DNA of 64,000 bases from Pseudodesulfovibrio tunisiensis (GTDB lineage: Bacteria > Desulfobacterota > Desulfovibrionia > Desulfovibrionales > Desulfovibrionaceae). Position 1 is the stretch's first letter. Every line of letters starts with the position of its first letter. Shown piece after piece: positions 1 through 9,926 of the stretch. Both the position numbers and the translations under genes were made by a program. Under the pieces are notes generated by a model. The model did not search any database. It was given only the letters and a program-made list of their open reading frames with translations, and was not told the origin of the DNA. The stretch covers positions 868,001 to 932,000 of the forward strand of contig NZ_CP094380.1 in the NCBI RefSeq assembly GCF_022809775.1, written 5' to 3'.

Positions 1-81
1 TCGTCACCTTCATCGTCAGAAAAAATTCCGCAAAGAATAACTCAAAAAAAAAAACAATAACCATAGGCTCTCTGCACCCCG

Positions 82-558
82 TTAAGCATTGGGGATTTCG
101 GGCCAAGTGACAGAATGGGGAAAACCTGCCTGCAGTGGGATATCCCGCAATTCCTGACGATACAGGGACCAAACATCCTTGACAGTAGAGGACAACGGTG
201 AATCCGGCAGCTGGGTATGATCGCTGGCCCGCAAAAGGGCATCACGACGGGCACGAACAATTTCAGCCACCTCGTCTTCCGGCAGAAGTTCGAGCACCAC
301 AAGGACACGATTGTTGGCAAAGTCGGGGGTGATGGAGAGGGTTGAGAATTCGTCCGGTTCGGTATCGGGACCATCGACGTGAAGTACGACCAGCCCCGCT
401 TCAGCCAGCTTCATGGGGTTCTCGTAATCGCCCCCACCGAATTTTTCTGCCACACCGTCAGCGTTCAGGAAGTGGAAAGTGGAGATGGTGGAGGAAGGAC
501 CGACAAGCTGATCACCCCCGTCAGGATTCTTGGACGCCGGAAGTTTGTAGTACGTCAT
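82..558 (-). CDS. Phage tail fibre assembly chaperone-like protein
   Basis: A 158-residue protein at the distal end of the tail module, directly downstream of the tail fibre genes. Its C-terminus (YRQELRDIPLQAGFP followed by VTWPEIP) is the pattern I recognise from phage tail fibre assembly chaperones, which help fibres fold and trimerise and are usually encoded just after the fibre. The rest is an unremarkable soluble protein. The ATG start is preceded by AGGAGG at good spacing. The assignment rests on the C-terminal motif and position. Bases 1-81 downstream hold no gene I can see. Confidence 0.75.
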   Translation of the reverse strand: MTYYKLPASKNPDGGDQLVGPSSTISTFHFLNADGVAEKFGGGDYENPMKLAEAGLVVLHVDGPDTEPDEFSTLSITPDFANNRVLVVLELLPEDEVAEIVRARRDALLRASDHTQLPDSPLSSTVKDVWSLYRQELRDIPLQAGFPHSVTWPEIPNA

Positions 559-568
559 GGAAAGCCTC

Positions 569-1117
569 CTATGCAGTCACCCAAATTTTCAAATTCTCGA
601 TGACGAAAAGATTGTTGCTAGGTGCATCACTTTTGACAAAGGTAATGCAACACGGACCAGCTATCGTCCAAGAGCTGACAGTGGCAGGAGGAGTCCAGGA
701 GAAGGAGAAGGGCTGACCAACCGCAATTGCAACATCCCGGACAACCTTTCCAGTCATGCCACCTCCATCAGTCCATACATGAGTTGATATTTCTCGAAGC
801 CCAACCGTCGAAGAAGCTGCAACATTCCCGGACACATTGAGGGTCTTGTGCCCGATAGCGGTTACGTCAGCGCCAAGAAATCCGTATGCAGCATCATTCG
901 CAGTAGTAGCAATGCCGTTCGGCGAATGCAGTTCATTCCAATAATCGTCTGACCAACCGGTAGTACCGGTTGCAAAGTTCCAGACAGCCCAACGGTGTTT
1001 GTAAGCGTCAAAGCCCCACTCCATCCCCATGCAGGATGCCAACTGGCCGACAGAATGGGCGTTGATGCGGGCGATGTGGGCGAAGCTCACTCCATCCATC
1101 GTCGTTAAGACTGCCAT
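569..1117 (-). CDS. Hypothetical tail-fibre-module protein
   Basis: A 182-residue protein between the fibre gene and the assembly chaperone. The ATG at 1117 overlaps the stop of the fibre gene (TGATG), which implies translational coupling. The reading frame extends further upstream, but that stretch is antisense-like, arginine-rich sequence inside the fibre gene, so I reject the longer start. The protein is rich in Gly, Ser, Thr and aromatic residues, like a beta-rich fibre or receptor-binding accessory protein. I recognise no family. By position it is probably a virion or fibre-associated component. Confidence 0.55.
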   Translation of the reverse strand: MAVLTTMDGVSFAHIARINAHSVGQLASCMGMEWGFDAYKHRWAVWNFATGTTGWSDDYWNELHSPNGIATTANDAAYGFLGADVTAIGHKTLNVSGNVAASSTVGLREISTHVWTDGGGMTGKVVRDVAIAVGQPFSFSWTPPATVSSWTIAGPCCITFVKSDAPSNNLFVIENLKIWVTA

Positions 1118-2139
1118 CACGCCACCTCGAAGTAGGTCAGGGACGGGTTGACCAGAATTATGTCGGAGGTCACGGCGACCCCAATGGCCTGAACAATGTC
1201 TCCGCTGCCGTTCGGCGGAGTGCTGATAGTCTGCCCGCCAACAGGCGAAGCATACAGAATGTCGCCGGGAGTGAAGGACCACGCTGTATGACGAAAGAAC
1301 CCGTGAACCAGGATCGGGCGGACCGTTCCCGCCGCGCCTGCCCAGCACTGGATACCGATGGCGGGCATGGTGGCGAACGCGTCCGCGTCGGCAGGCGCGG
1401 CTTGGCCGGTGCTGTTTACGCAGACCAGCGTACCGGCATTCGTGGCTGCGGCAAGCTGACGTTCCACGACCACTCCGACAAACGTATTGTCCGTCATGTC
1501 AGTCAAAGAAATCATCTGCCGAGGGACATCGCCGGATGTGAATGCCGCAGTGGGGGAATTGTCATCAGTTAGCACCGTGGTGCCGTTCCAAGCGAAGCTT
1601 CCGTCATAACCGATTTCGAGATATTTGTAGGAATCACCAGCATCATTGTACACGGAAAATCTGGCGGTATTCGTGCTCATTGAGGCATTCAGGTTTGCAC
1701 GAATCTTTTGAGTTACGTCACTGCGCAAGCGCAATTCGGCGTATGCGCTGGACGAGTTTACATACAACGGAGAGGTCATCAGGGCACTGATATCCCTGCG
1801 TGCAAATTGGCTCGCCTCCAGCCCGTCCAGTTTGTCCGCGACCAGGTTCACGCAGCGATCACCGTTCGATACGGGGATATTGCCGCTGGCGTTGCCCGGA
1901 GACGCGTGTCCAAGGTTGGACACGTTCATGTTGAATTGATCGGTCAACGGCCCCCATGATGTGCCGTCATAAATTTCGAACCGCTTGTTCGTCGAATTCC
2001 ACCGGATCGTCCCGCCGGGCATGTTCAGGGTCGCCGTACCGTCAAAGAGCCTGGCCAGGGCTTCGAACATTTCGCGAATTTCCGCCGGAAAACTCGTGTA
2101 CGGACTCGTCGCAGTCGGCTTGCTGAAATCGGCTGTCAT
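1117..2139 (-). CDS. Putative tail fibre protein
   Basis: A 340-residue protein directly after the J-like tail tip gene, two bases downstream of its stop. The N-terminal 80 residues include IRWNSTNKRFEIYDGTSWGP, a small beta unit typical of fibre proteins. The centre has Asn/Ser/Thr-rich beta-helix-like sequence. The C-terminal half contains a Gly/Ala-rich domain seen in several phage fibre tips. In lambda-type phages this position holds the side or tip fibre that binds the host surface. The fibre role is inferred from position and composition; the receptor is unknown. Confidence 0.65.
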   Translation of the reverse strand: MTADFSKPTATSPYTSFPAEIREMFEALARLFDGTATLNMPGGTIRWNSTNKRFEIYDGTSWGPLTDQFNMNVSNLGHASPGNASGNIPVSNGDRCVNLVADKLDGLEASQFARRDISALMTSPLYVNSSSAYAELRLRSDVTQKIRANLNASMSTNTARFSVYNDAGDSYKYLEIGYDGSFAWNGTTVLTDDNSPTAAFTSGDVPRQMISLTDMTDNTFVGVVVERQLAAATNAGTLVCVNSTGQAAPADADAFATMPAIGIQCWAGAAGTVRPILVHGFFRHTAWSFTPGDILYASPVGGQTISTPPNGSGDIVQAIGVAVTSDIILVNPSLTYFEVA

Positions 2140-2140
2140 G

Positions 2141-5100
2141 CTAAACTCCTATGATTGACCAGCTGGCCTCGCCATCCACACGGGCACCGCTGGCGTTGTA
2201 CAGATATATGGAGAACCCGGTCGGGTTCGGCTCGTCCACGAAATCGTAGAGGGCGTACCTGGCCGCGCTGCCGGCCTTGGGCGTGACTGCGATGGCCTGA
2301 ATGTCCACATAGCTGTCTGCAAATGTCACCGGCGTGCCTTCGGAGTGAGACGCCAGACACTGCATCATGCCACCCTCCTTGCGCTGCTTGATGTCGTAGC
2401 GGATGTTCAGGCCGGAGATGCGCACCGCCCCCCTGCCATCCGATATGACGGAGACTGTCACCCGCAGATACCGGAACGCCGTGGCATAGCCCTGCCAATC
2501 GTCGGCCACCAACCTCCAGGCTTCGTCCGTGGCCGCCCGGACCTCTATCCGGCATGTGGCGGAAGGAGCACCCGTGAGTGCCTGCATGGTCGGCGTGACC
2601 GTGATCTTGCTCCCCGAAAGGACTGTGCCGTAATCGATCTCCTCCTCATAGACGGCGCTTGTCGCGTTGGGCAGCAGGTAGAGAGGAAAACCGGCGTCGG
2701 CAAAATCCTGCATGGTCGTCTGGCCGCAACGTGAAAAATGCTCCTGCCACGTCTCGTCGAACGCCGGGCCTATCAGCTCCCCGCCTTCCATGATGAATCG
2801 GGTCGCAGTTCCTCCCAGTGGCGAATCATAATCGTAGAGCAGCACATAGTCCGGCGGCTGGCTGACCGTGGCCGACACCGATGCGAATGCGCCCTCGTTG
2901 CCGCTCGTATCCACAGCCGCCACCCAATAGGTGTAAGAACCTCCCTGCGATTCGAAATGTGAAATGAACCGGGCATCCACCGTGCCCAGCATCATGGATG
3001 TCTCCAGCGTCTCGCCGGAGCGCACTATGTAGTTGGAGACGGGGAAGGTGCCGGTCTCTGGTTCCGTCCAGTAGAGCAGCACGTTGTTGTCGATCACCTG
3101 CTGTGTGACCAGAACGGCGCCCGGCGCGATGATGGTCATGTCCACGGATGCGGCTGGCCCCGTGTTGCCCGCCGCATCCGTGTAGCGCACCCAGAAACGA
3201 TGACACCCCGCCGCCCCCGGAAACTGCCGACTGGTGGAAATCAACCCCGCATCAACGGATTCGGCAGAGGCCAGATCTGGGCCATACAAGACCTCGCATC
3301 CAGACAGGGCAAAGGATGATGAGGGCCTGCTCCAGGACAGCAGAATGTTTGTACCGGAAATGGTCGCGGCAACCGAAGGCTGTGCTGGGGGGAGAACGAC
3401 GATGGTGGCCGATGCCGAAGTCGTGGAATAATGCCCCGTCGTATCCAGCGCGCGGATGTAGTAGGTGTGCGTTCCGGCGGCAGTCATTGGCAAGGCGGCC
3501 GTGGATCCCGGGCCCGTGGCGACCTCTTTGCCGTCGCCCCAGCCGAAATCCGTGGACCGTATCTCGTAGCGGCTGACATCCAAATCCACCACCTGCTCCC
3601 ACGTCGCGACAATGCTGTTGTCGGCAGCGGACAGGGTGAACACATTGACATCACCGGGATTGCTGGTCTTGCCGACAACAGTGTGACCGGTTTCAACGGT
3701 CCAAATCGATCCGACTCCGGCAGACGTTACGGCACGAATGCGTATGTCATAGGCAGCCCCGTCCTCGACCCCAGCGATGAAGGCCTGAACCCCGGCATTG
3801 ACCGTAGGTGCATTGATCCATTGCGACGATGAGCTTTCGCGATACTGCACCTGCACCGATTCTGCGGCCGACGCACCTGCCCCCAGGGCATAGGCGACAC
3901 AGATGCGCGACGAAAGCGTGCCGTCTGCGTCGCGCACCATGACCCCTTCGTCGCTGCGGACCAGAGTAATGCGTGGTGCCGGAATGAACCGTCCCCTCGT
4001 TACGTCCAACCGCACAGGAGGAGCATGCTCCGGGATTGCCCCGGACACGGACGCCTCTATTTCGTCCATGGCAGCAGGTATCAGCGTCAGGTCCGCAGTC
4101 AGGTTCTCACCAGGCGTGATGGCGGACACGAGATATTCGTCATACTCCTCGCCCAGGATGGACACCGAACAAAGCGCCTCCAGCTGGGGGGCCGGCTTCG
4201 AGGAGATCACGTAGGAAAAACGGAGCACGTCATTTTCCTCGCCGTATTCGGGCACGATCTCGTAGGTGGTCAGCCTCGACGAGTTGTCCCGGATGGCCAT
4301 GCCGTACCGGGCCGGAGCAGGATCGGAAAAGACGACAGTATCGTCGATCTGCACGCCGATGGGAATAAGAGGCTCGTCGCCCTCATCCAGCGGGATGTCC
4401 TCCTCTCGCCCGACGAGCACCTCTTCGCCGTCGATGTTGAACAGCAACCGCCGGATCCGGGCCGTGCCGAACACGTTCATCAGCACGTCCGACGCCACCC
4501 CGACCAGGTCACCGCGATGCGCGGCCAGCCATTCCCAGTCCGTGGACAGGGAGATGGAAAGCTGCCGGTGCAGGAGCTTGGCAAAATGACGACGCCCCAT
4601 CTTCCAGATGGCTGACCAGTTGGTGACGCCCGGGTAATCCCAGGACACGATGTCCACGGCGGAGTTCTCGTCGTACCCGTCGGCATAGACGAAGCCCTCC
4701 TTGGTCTTGTAGTCGTCGTCCTCGTCCACGTAGGAGACGCGCAGCGCGTGCGGCAGCTCCATGAACCCGCGCTTGATCTTGCATCCCCAGGAATTGCGCG
4801 GAGTGAAGAGTTGCCTGATGCGTTTCCCCGGCTGATCGATGGTCGCGCCCCACAACCCGTCGACGTCCGTGGTCACGGCAGCCCGCCCGGCGGAAAGAAT
4901 CTGCGTCAGCCGCTCCCATACCCGTGTCTCGCTGTCGCAGATGTAGTTGAACTCGTGTCCCTGGGCATCGCACCATTCGGCGAACTCGGCCAGGGTGGTG
5001 TCGTCCATCTTGGTCTCGGAGTACGGCCGGGCCAAACCGCTTCTCGTGGTGAGCAGATAACGCATCTGGTCCGCAGGGTTGGCTGTTTCGGCCACAGTCC

Positions 5101-6466
5101 CCCATCCGGCCCCGTCCCAGGACGGCAGATTCGATGAGCACAGCGCGTTGAAGTCGTCGACGTATCCGGAAAGCTGGTCGTTGGCCTTGATCCGCAGCTC
5201 CGAAACGCAGATGGGGATCGGCGTATTGAATGCAGGCTGGCCCAGAACCGCGCGGGCCACAGACCACGTCGCCTCGTCGTAGATGTACTGGCTGTCGGAG
5301 TCGGCCGTCACCCTGCGAAGCCGAGCTTCGTAGGTGGTCCGGTTCAGGGACTCGACGCGGAATGTATGAACAAAGAATGTTGTCTGGGCCTTGGTGACGG
5401 AAAACGTGCCCAACCCGGAATCGATCCACGACTCGGCTCCGACCGCGCGATACTGGGCCTCGAACTGGACTGTCCGATCGCCGCGCCGTCCGGTGCTGCT
5501 GTCGATGGTGGTCAGTCCGCGTTCAAAGGAAATGTCGAAGGACAGTTCCTCGGCCTCGCCCACGGTTCTGGTGACCCAGCCGCCGGACTCGGTCAGCGCC
5601 GAGCCGACGCTGCTTTCGGTGTACGACTTGGCAAACAACGTCAGGTCGCCGCCGATGGTGGACTGATGGAATGCATGGGTGACGTCGGCGAATTCGTCCA
5701 GAGAGGTCTCGCCAATGCGGAAATCGGAAACCACGACATCCTTGTGTCCCCAGACAACCAGCATGTTGAAGAACTGATCCTCGCCTTCCCACGCAGTCCA
5801 GCTTTTCGCACCCAGCGGCGGCGTATGACGATGGGAACCGAGCACCAACGGAACATAGCCATGAGGATTTGCCGCATTCCTGGCCCCGGAGATTGAGTAT
5901 GTCGGCGAGTCTGTCCCTGCGTCGTAGGTCGACGAGCCAAGCGACGGCACGGCTTGGGAAAACAGAGCTCCGGAGGCGAACGATCCGGCGGCCATCAGTC
6001 CTCCGGTCATGGCCGCCGTCATCCAGGAGGAAATGTAGAACTGTCCGGACGCCAACGGACCGACGAAACCGGCCTCGATCCCGCCCATGGCGCCCAGCAG
6101 CGCGGGTGCGGCGTAGGCGGCCACGGCCATCACCGCGATGGCCGCGACCATGCCGACCGGACTCTTGCCTCCGCCTCCCCGCCGCCGCAGCACCGTGCGA
6201 AGAACCTCGATGCGCGCGCCGGGGACCGGGCGGGTGTCGGCCCAGTGCGTCCTCGGAATCTCCACGCCGTCCACACGACACCGGGCATAACGCAGCAGAA
6301 ATCGAGCCTGAGAGGGGGTGTACACCCGATCCCGACGCAGCCTTCCCACGGCCTCTTCGACAACGGTCGCCAATGTCGTCCCTGCCATAGTCTCGAAAAA
6401 GACCGGACGCGTGGAGTCGAAACGCCGCCCCATGACGGCAACGGTCTGGTCAGCGTGCATCGACAT
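2141..6466 (-). CDS. J: Tail tip / host specificity protein J-like
   Basis: A very large protein of about 1,441 residues in the lambda J position, after the NlpC/P60 K-like gene and before the fibres. The N-terminal about 90 residues form a small beta-grasp-like domain, followed by two hydrophobic stretches (roughly residues 104-125 and 145-170). Such stretches occur in lambda gpI and in fused J proteins, so an I-like segment may be fused here. The central part is the tip-attachment region. Roughly residues 830-1195 are repeated fibronectin type III-like units (for example RYEIRSTDFGWGDG, YNVRSGETLE-like strands). I choose the ATG at 6466 because AAGGG lies nine bases upstream. It overlaps the K-like gene by 17 bases. 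Confidence 0.85.
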   Translation of the reverse strand: MSMHADQTVAVMGRRFDSTRPVFFETMAGTTLATVVEEAVGRLRRDRVYTPSQARFLLRYARCRVDGVEIPRTHWADTRPVPGARIEVLRTVLRRRGGGGKSPVGMVAAIAVMAVAAYAAPALLGAMGGIEAGFVGPLASGQFYISSWMTAAMTGGLMAAGSFASGALFSQAVPSLGSSTYDAGTDSPTYSISGARNAANPHGYVPLVLGSHRHTPPLGAKSWTAWEGEDQFFNMLVVWGHKDVVVSDFRIGETSLDEFADVTHAFHQSTIGGDLTLFAKSYTESSVGSALTESGGWVTRTVGEAEELSFDISFERGLTTIDSSTGRRGDRTVQFEAQYRAVGAESWIDSGLGTFSVTKAQTTFFVHTFRVESLNRTTYEARLRRVTADSDSQYIYDEATWSVARAVLGQPAFNTPIPICVSELRIKANDQLSGYVDDFNALCSSNLPSWDGAGWGTVAETANPADQMRYLLTTRSGLARPYSETKMDDTTLAEFAEWCDAQGHEFNYICDSETRVWERLTQILSAGRAAVTTDVDGLWGATIDQPGKRIRQLFTPRNSWGCKIKRGFMELPHALRVSYVDEDDDYKTKEGFVYADGYDENSAVDIVSWDYPGVTNWSAIWKMGRRHFAKLLHRQLSISLSTDWEWLAAHRGDLVGVASDVLMNVFGTARIRRLLFNIDGEEVLVGREEDIPLDEGDEPLIPIGVQIDDTVVFSDPAPARYGMAIRDNSSRLTTYEIVPEYGEENDVLRFSYVISSKPAPQLEALCSVSILGEEYDEYLVSAITPGENLTADLTLIPAAMDEIEASVSGAIPEHAPPVRLDVTRGRFIPAPRITLVRSDEGVMVRDADGTLSSRICVAYALGAGASAAESVQVQYRESSSSQWINAPTVNAGVQAFIAGVEDGAAYDIRIRAVTSAGVGSIWTVETGHTVVGKTSNPGDVNVFTLSAADNSIVATWEQVVDLDVSRYEIRSTDFGWGDGKEVATGPGSTAALPMTAAGTHTYYIRALDTTGHYSTTSASATIVVLPPAQPSVAATISGTNILLSWSRPSSSFALSGCEVLYGPDLASAESVDAGLISTSRQFPGAAGCHRFWVRYTDAAGNTGPAASVDMTIIAPGAVLVTQQVIDNNVLLYWTEPETGTFPVSNYIVRSGETLETSMMLGTVDARFISHFESQGGSYTYWVAAVDTSGNEGAFASVSATVSQPPDYVLLYDYDSPLGGTATRFIMEGGELIGPAFDETWQEHFSRCGQTTMQDFADAGFPLYLLPNATSAVYEEEIDYGTVLSGSKITVTPTMQALTGAPSATCRIEVRAATDEAWRLVADDWQGYATAFRYLRVTVSVISDGRGAVRISGLNIRYDIKQRKEGGMMQCLASHSEGTPVTFADSYVDIQAIAVTPKAGSAARYALYDFVDEPNPTGFSIYLYNASGARVDGEASWSIIGV

Positions 6467-6857
6467 GCCTGAGCACCCTTGAAAGCCTGCGGCCCCACCG
6501 GGCCGTGTCGTACCGTTCCTCGGCAACAGCCATGCCGTCCACGACATGCAGCATGGTGCCGGGCCGCAGATAAAGCCCGACGTGGGCCTCCACCCCGGCG
6601 CGGCGAAAGATCATCACGTCCAGGGAACGCCACGGCCCGGCGGTCACGTCCACGTTCCAGGACTCCTCGGCCACGCCGTCCACCAGAAGGTCGACCTCGC
6701 CGCGAGCGTAGGCGTCGGAGTATCGGTCGCCCAGGTCGGGCATCCCGATCCCCAGCTCCTCGCGGTAGATCAGATGCACCAATCCCCAGCAATCGCAACC
6801 GGCCCGGTCCGTGCCGTGGTCCAGAAAGGGGATGCCGATGTATTTGCTCGTGTCCAT
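6450..6857 (-). CDS. K: NlpC/P60 tail assembly peptidase (lambda K-like)
   Basis: A 135-residue NlpC/P60-fold protein. The catalytic cysteine is in AGCDCWGLV near the N-terminus and the catalytic histidine is in HVGLYL, with a following LHVV strand. In lambda, K is required for tail tip assembly, and related proteins cleave peptidoglycan crosslinks during genome entry. It starts nine bases after the L-like gene, in lambda order L-K-J. Its length is that of the bare catalytic domain, without lambda K's N-terminal JAMM domain. Confidence 0.85.
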   Translation of the reverse strand: MDTSKYIGIPFLDHGTDRAGCDCWGLVHLIYREELGIGMPDLGDRYSDAYARGEVDLLVDGVAEESWNVDVTAGPWRSLDVMIFRRAGVEAHVGLYLRPGTMLHVVDGMAVAEERYDTARWGRRLSRVLRHVDAR

Positions 6858-6865
6858 GCCGCCGC

Positions 6866-7381
6866 CTAGTCGAAGAGGTTGGGGAAGTACGCCGGGACGA
6901 ACCGCAGCCAGGGCATGGGTTCGCTGGAGGCAATGTTGTTGATGATCGTGACGTCAGCCATGGACGCATCCCATTCGGCGGATCCAAGCTCCATTTCCGG
7001 CCAGCAGACCTCGACCTCGTCAGGGGTTTCCGCATTGACGAATTCGAGAGTTATCCTGGGATATGCCTCGTCCACCATCTTGAGATACGGCGTCACCATG
7101 CGCCCCACGTTGGCAAAGGAGACCTTGCCCTCGGGCGGACTTTCGTCCGACGATGTGGGCAGGGATGCATTGATGGGCACGAACAGATACTGCTCACCGC
7201 GGCTGACGGTACCCATGATCGGCTCGCCGGTGTCCTCGTCATTGTGCAACCACTCGGTCGCGTCGGTGGACAACCGTACAGGCTCGGTCCAGGATTCGTG
7301 GGTCATGGTGATGAGCACGACATCACGATCGGCCGTGTCCTGCGCCATCATGGCGGTCGTGGTGCGCGGGGAAAGAGCCAT
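6866..7381 (-). CDS. Tail tip protein, DUF1833 family (L position)
   Basis: A 171-residue protein whose N-terminus (LSPRTTTAMMAQDTADRDVVLITMTHE) and later beta strands match my recollection of the DUF1833 phage family. It occupies the slot of lambda minor tail protein L, between M-like and K-like genes. The family is found in siphophage tail tips and no activity is known. The start follows an AGGAGG-like site close to the upstream stop. Confidence 0.65.
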   Translation of the reverse strand: MALSPRTTTAMMAQDTADRDVVLITMTHESWTEPVRLSTDATEWLHNDEDTGEPIMGTVSRGEQYLFVPINASLPTSSDESPPEGKVSFANVGRMVTPYLKMVDEAYPRITLEFVNAETPDEVEVCWPEMELGSAEWDASMADVTIINNIASSEPMPWLRFVPAYFPNLFD

Positions 7382-7389
7382 TCAGCCTC

Positions 7390-7770
7390 CTATGTCAGCG
7401 GCACGTCAGGCCAGTATTTGATGGTCAATCCGATCAGCCAGTTCAGCGAAACACCGTCCGGTTCCAAAGAGAAAAGGCCGGAACCGGACGGAACGAGTTT
7501 CGCGCGGACGTAATCTCCACGGAAAGGATGTGGCCAGTCGAACCACAAAGAACCATCCTTGATCGTATCCGAACAAAACGTCTCCAGAACAGCGACCTGA
7601 GCGGAAGACATGGAGTACCGGACATCCAGCTGTCTCGGCTTCGGCCCGCGCCGACGGGTCTTGTCATCACCGGAATCCATGGACAATGTCAGCAGGCGAT
7701 TCGGATAGGGATTCGAAAAGCCGTCATACAGCGGAGCTTGGGGGAGTCCCGTGGGCCAGACGGATACCAT
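7390..7770 (-). CDS. Minor tail protein (M position)
   Basis: A 126-residue protein between the tape measure and L-like genes. It has the general layout of lambda M-type proteins: an N-terminal proline-rich strand, a basic stretch (KTRRRGPKPRQLDVRY), then an SSAQVAVLETFC helix and a GSLWFDWPHP strand. M-type proteins sit at the distal end of the tail tube in the tip complex. The call depends on gene order and on this loose pattern, not on a motif I can score. Confidence 0.6.
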   Translation of the reverse strand: MVSVWPTGLPQAPLYDGFSNPYPNRLLTLSMDSGDDKTRRRGPKPRQLDVRYSMSSAQVAVLETFCSDTIKDGSLWFDWPHPFRGDYVRAKLVPSGSGLFSLEPDGVSLNWLIGLTIKYWPDVPLT

Positions 7771-7773
7771 GTG

Positions 7774-9888
7774 CTACCTCCTGACAACCTGTTGTTTCAT
7801 GCCGGTGCTGGAGCGCATGGCCCGATTCAAAGAGGAGCCAGGCGTGGCCAGCTGTTTGGCTGCGGCATCGCCGATCATGACATCGACACGGGTATTGCCA
7901 TAGTTGTCGCTGCTCTTCTGCTGGGTCGCCGACTGTCCGGTGGAGTTGTGAATGATCACCTGAACGTTGTCGCCACCGTTGCCGCCGCTGCGGCCATTGC
8001 CGACAGCCTGCACACCGAGATCGCCGGAGGCTGTTCTGGCCAGGGGGAAAACGCCCTCGATCCCGGCTTCTGCAAGAACACCGCCATTGGCGAACTTGGA
8101 GTAATGCCGATCGAACCCGAAATAGGTCGGGCTGCTGTAGATACCGTTGGAAAGTGAGGATATGCCTGCGCCGGAAAGGACGTTGCCCTTGGCGGACGGG
8201 AACAGACTGCCGATGATGCTGCCGATTCCACCGGTGACGACTCCAGCCAAAGGCTTGGCTACGGAAATGCGTATCATCTCGGCATAAATCGCATTGAAAA
8301 AATCCATGGCCGAGACCTCGGCTCCAGTGAAGGCATCGGTAAAGGAGTCCTCAAGACGACGCCCCACCGTGGCTGCCATGTCGCCCATGTTCGACATCTG
8401 GTCCATGGATGAGGCCGCATACTTTTCCCAGACGCTCTGCGTTTTTTCGGCGGCCTGTTCATTGATTTCGACAATCGACTTGGCTTCCCATTCCTTGATC
8501 TGGGCAATCGTGTCGGCATCGCCGACAACCATGTCCTGCAACTGCCGGGATCGCGCCTGAACCTCGGCGATCTGAAACGCCGTTTCTCCGAGCGTGATGC
8601 GCTGGTAGTCCTTGCTGAACCTTTCCAGAGTCGCCGTTTTTCGATCCTGATATTTCTGCCATTCCTTGATATGGTCGTCGAACTGAGAGGTGTACGTCTT
8701 GGACACCCCGGCAGCTGCATCGTTGCCACCACCGGCGAACTTGAACTCTGAGGCATCCCCCTTTGCCGCCATTAAAGTGAGGTCGCTCGATGCCGCGCCC
8801 CATTTCTTCAACAGGGAAAACACCTTGTCGAAAGCCTTTTCCCTGTCATCCAGAGACCTGTCGATCTCTGCATATTCCTCCCTGAATTTCTTGAGGTTGG
8901 ACTTGGCAGCAAGCTGTTGCCAACCAAACTTGTCCCCGAGGCCAGGCAGCATCGATAGTGCCTCGAAAAAATCATGCACGAACCGTCCGACGACCCTGTG
9001 CAATCCGACCCACGCCTTCTTGATTACGTCGATGGAATCCAGAAACAACTCCGCTCCGACAACCATCCCCTGGAAAGCTCCGACGATAACTTCCGCCGTC
9101 ATCGCCGCCCACCTGGCCAAGTTCATGCGGCCTTCGCTGGTTTCCAGACTTTTCAGGAACTCCTCCAGACTTTTTTTCATGACCCTGAATGGCCCAGATT
9201 TCATGACCATGAGCTTCCATTGGGTCCAGATGTCGCTCACATTGGACATCATGCCTTCCCAGGAACGGGATTGCTTTTGCATCCCTCCTTCGAAACGTCT
9301 GAAGATTTCACCCAGTGTCGTGGTGATGCCCTGTTGCGTCTTCCGGGCTGTCCTCACCATGTCCCGACCGTTCTGCGACCACCGGAACGTGACCGTGTCG
9401 CCCTGCTGGGACGCACGCACACCGAACTCCTTGAGACGTTCGAACTCGCCCTGCGCCGCATCGGCGAACATCTCCACAGCCTGGGAAAGGGTCTTTCCCA
9501 TGGAGGATGCCGTATCGCCCAAAGGCTTGAGATGCTTTGTCGGATCAAGGCCATACGCCGCCAGCTGACGGAATCCGTTCGAAACCTCCTGCAATTCGTA
9601 GGGAGTCCGGGCAGTGAAATCGGTGATCCACGCCATGGCGGCCTCGGCCTGCTCGGCAGAGCCGGTCACGGTCTCCAGGCTGATCGACAACGTCTCGAAT
9701 TCCGAGGCTGTCCCCGTGAAACCGCTCATCAACCCGGCAGCACCGGAAAACAGGCTCATGACGCCGCGTATCGCGCCCTGAATGGCAACGAACTTGACCG
9801 CCAGTCCTTGGGCGGCAATGGACATCCGCCTGACATGACTGGTCATCATGTCTTTGGCCGTGAATATCATTTGCGTTTCAGCGGACAC
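7774..9888 (-). CDS. H: Tail tape measure protein (lambda H-like)
   Basis: A 704-residue protein that sets tail length and is ejected ahead of the DNA. The N-terminal region has the recognised tape-measure domain (FETLSISLETVTGSAEQAE, then PYELQEVSNGFRQLAAYGLD). The middle is helical with charged coiled-coil stretches. The C-terminal region ends with FANGGVLAEAGIEGVFPL, typical of lambda H-family C-termini. The start is GTG with GGGGAGG seven bases upstream. The upstream partner is the G/GT chaperone pair, which in lambda holds the tape measure during tube assembly. Confidence 0.93.
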   Translation of the reverse strand: MSAETQMIFTAKDMMTSHVRRMSIAAQGLAVKFVAIQGAIRGVMSLFSGAAGLMSGFTGTASEFETLSISLETVTGSAEQAEAAMAWITDFTARTPYELQEVSNGFRQLAAYGLDPTKHLKPLGDTASSMGKTLSQAVEMFADAAQGEFERLKEFGVRASQQGDTVTFRWSQNGRDMVRTARKTQQGITTTLGEIFRRFEGGMQKQSRSWEGMMSNVSDIWTQWKLMVMKSGPFRVMKKSLEEFLKSLETSEGRMNLARWAAMTAEVIVGAFQGMVVGAELFLDSIDVIKKAWVGLHRVVGRFVHDFFEALSMLPGLGDKFGWQQLAAKSNLKKFREEYAEIDRSLDDREKAFDKVFSLLKKWGAASSDLTLMAAKGDASEFKFAGGGNDAAAGVSKTYTSQFDDHIKEWQKYQDRKTATLERFSKDYQRITLGETAFQIAEVQARSRQLQDMVVGDADTIAQIKEWEAKSIVEINEQAAEKTQSVWEKYAASSMDQMSNMGDMAATVGRRLEDSFTDAFTGAEVSAMDFFNAIYAEMIRISVAKPLAGVVTGGIGSIIGSLFPSAKGNVLSGAGISSLSNGIYSSPTYFGFDRHYSKFANGGVLAEAGIEGVFPLARTASGDLGVQAVGNGRSGGNGGDNVQVIIHNSTGQSATQQKSSDNYGNTRVDVMIGDAAAKQLATPGSSLNRAMRSSTGMKQQVVRR

Positions 9889-9891
9889 GAT

Positions 9892-9920
9892 TTGCCTCCC
9901 CTCGGGTTAATGATTATAAG
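9892..9920 (+). promoter_or_regulatory. Candidate sigma-70 promoter, antisense to the tail genes
   Basis: TTGCCT (9892-9897), a 17-base spacer, then TATAAG (9915-9920) on the plus strand. This strand is opposite to all surrounding tail genes. The expected transcription start is at about 9926-9928, which coincides with the ATG of a 51-codon frame at 9927. The match is good by eye, but such motifs also arise by chance. Confidence 0.35.
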
Positions 9921-9926
9921 AGGGGT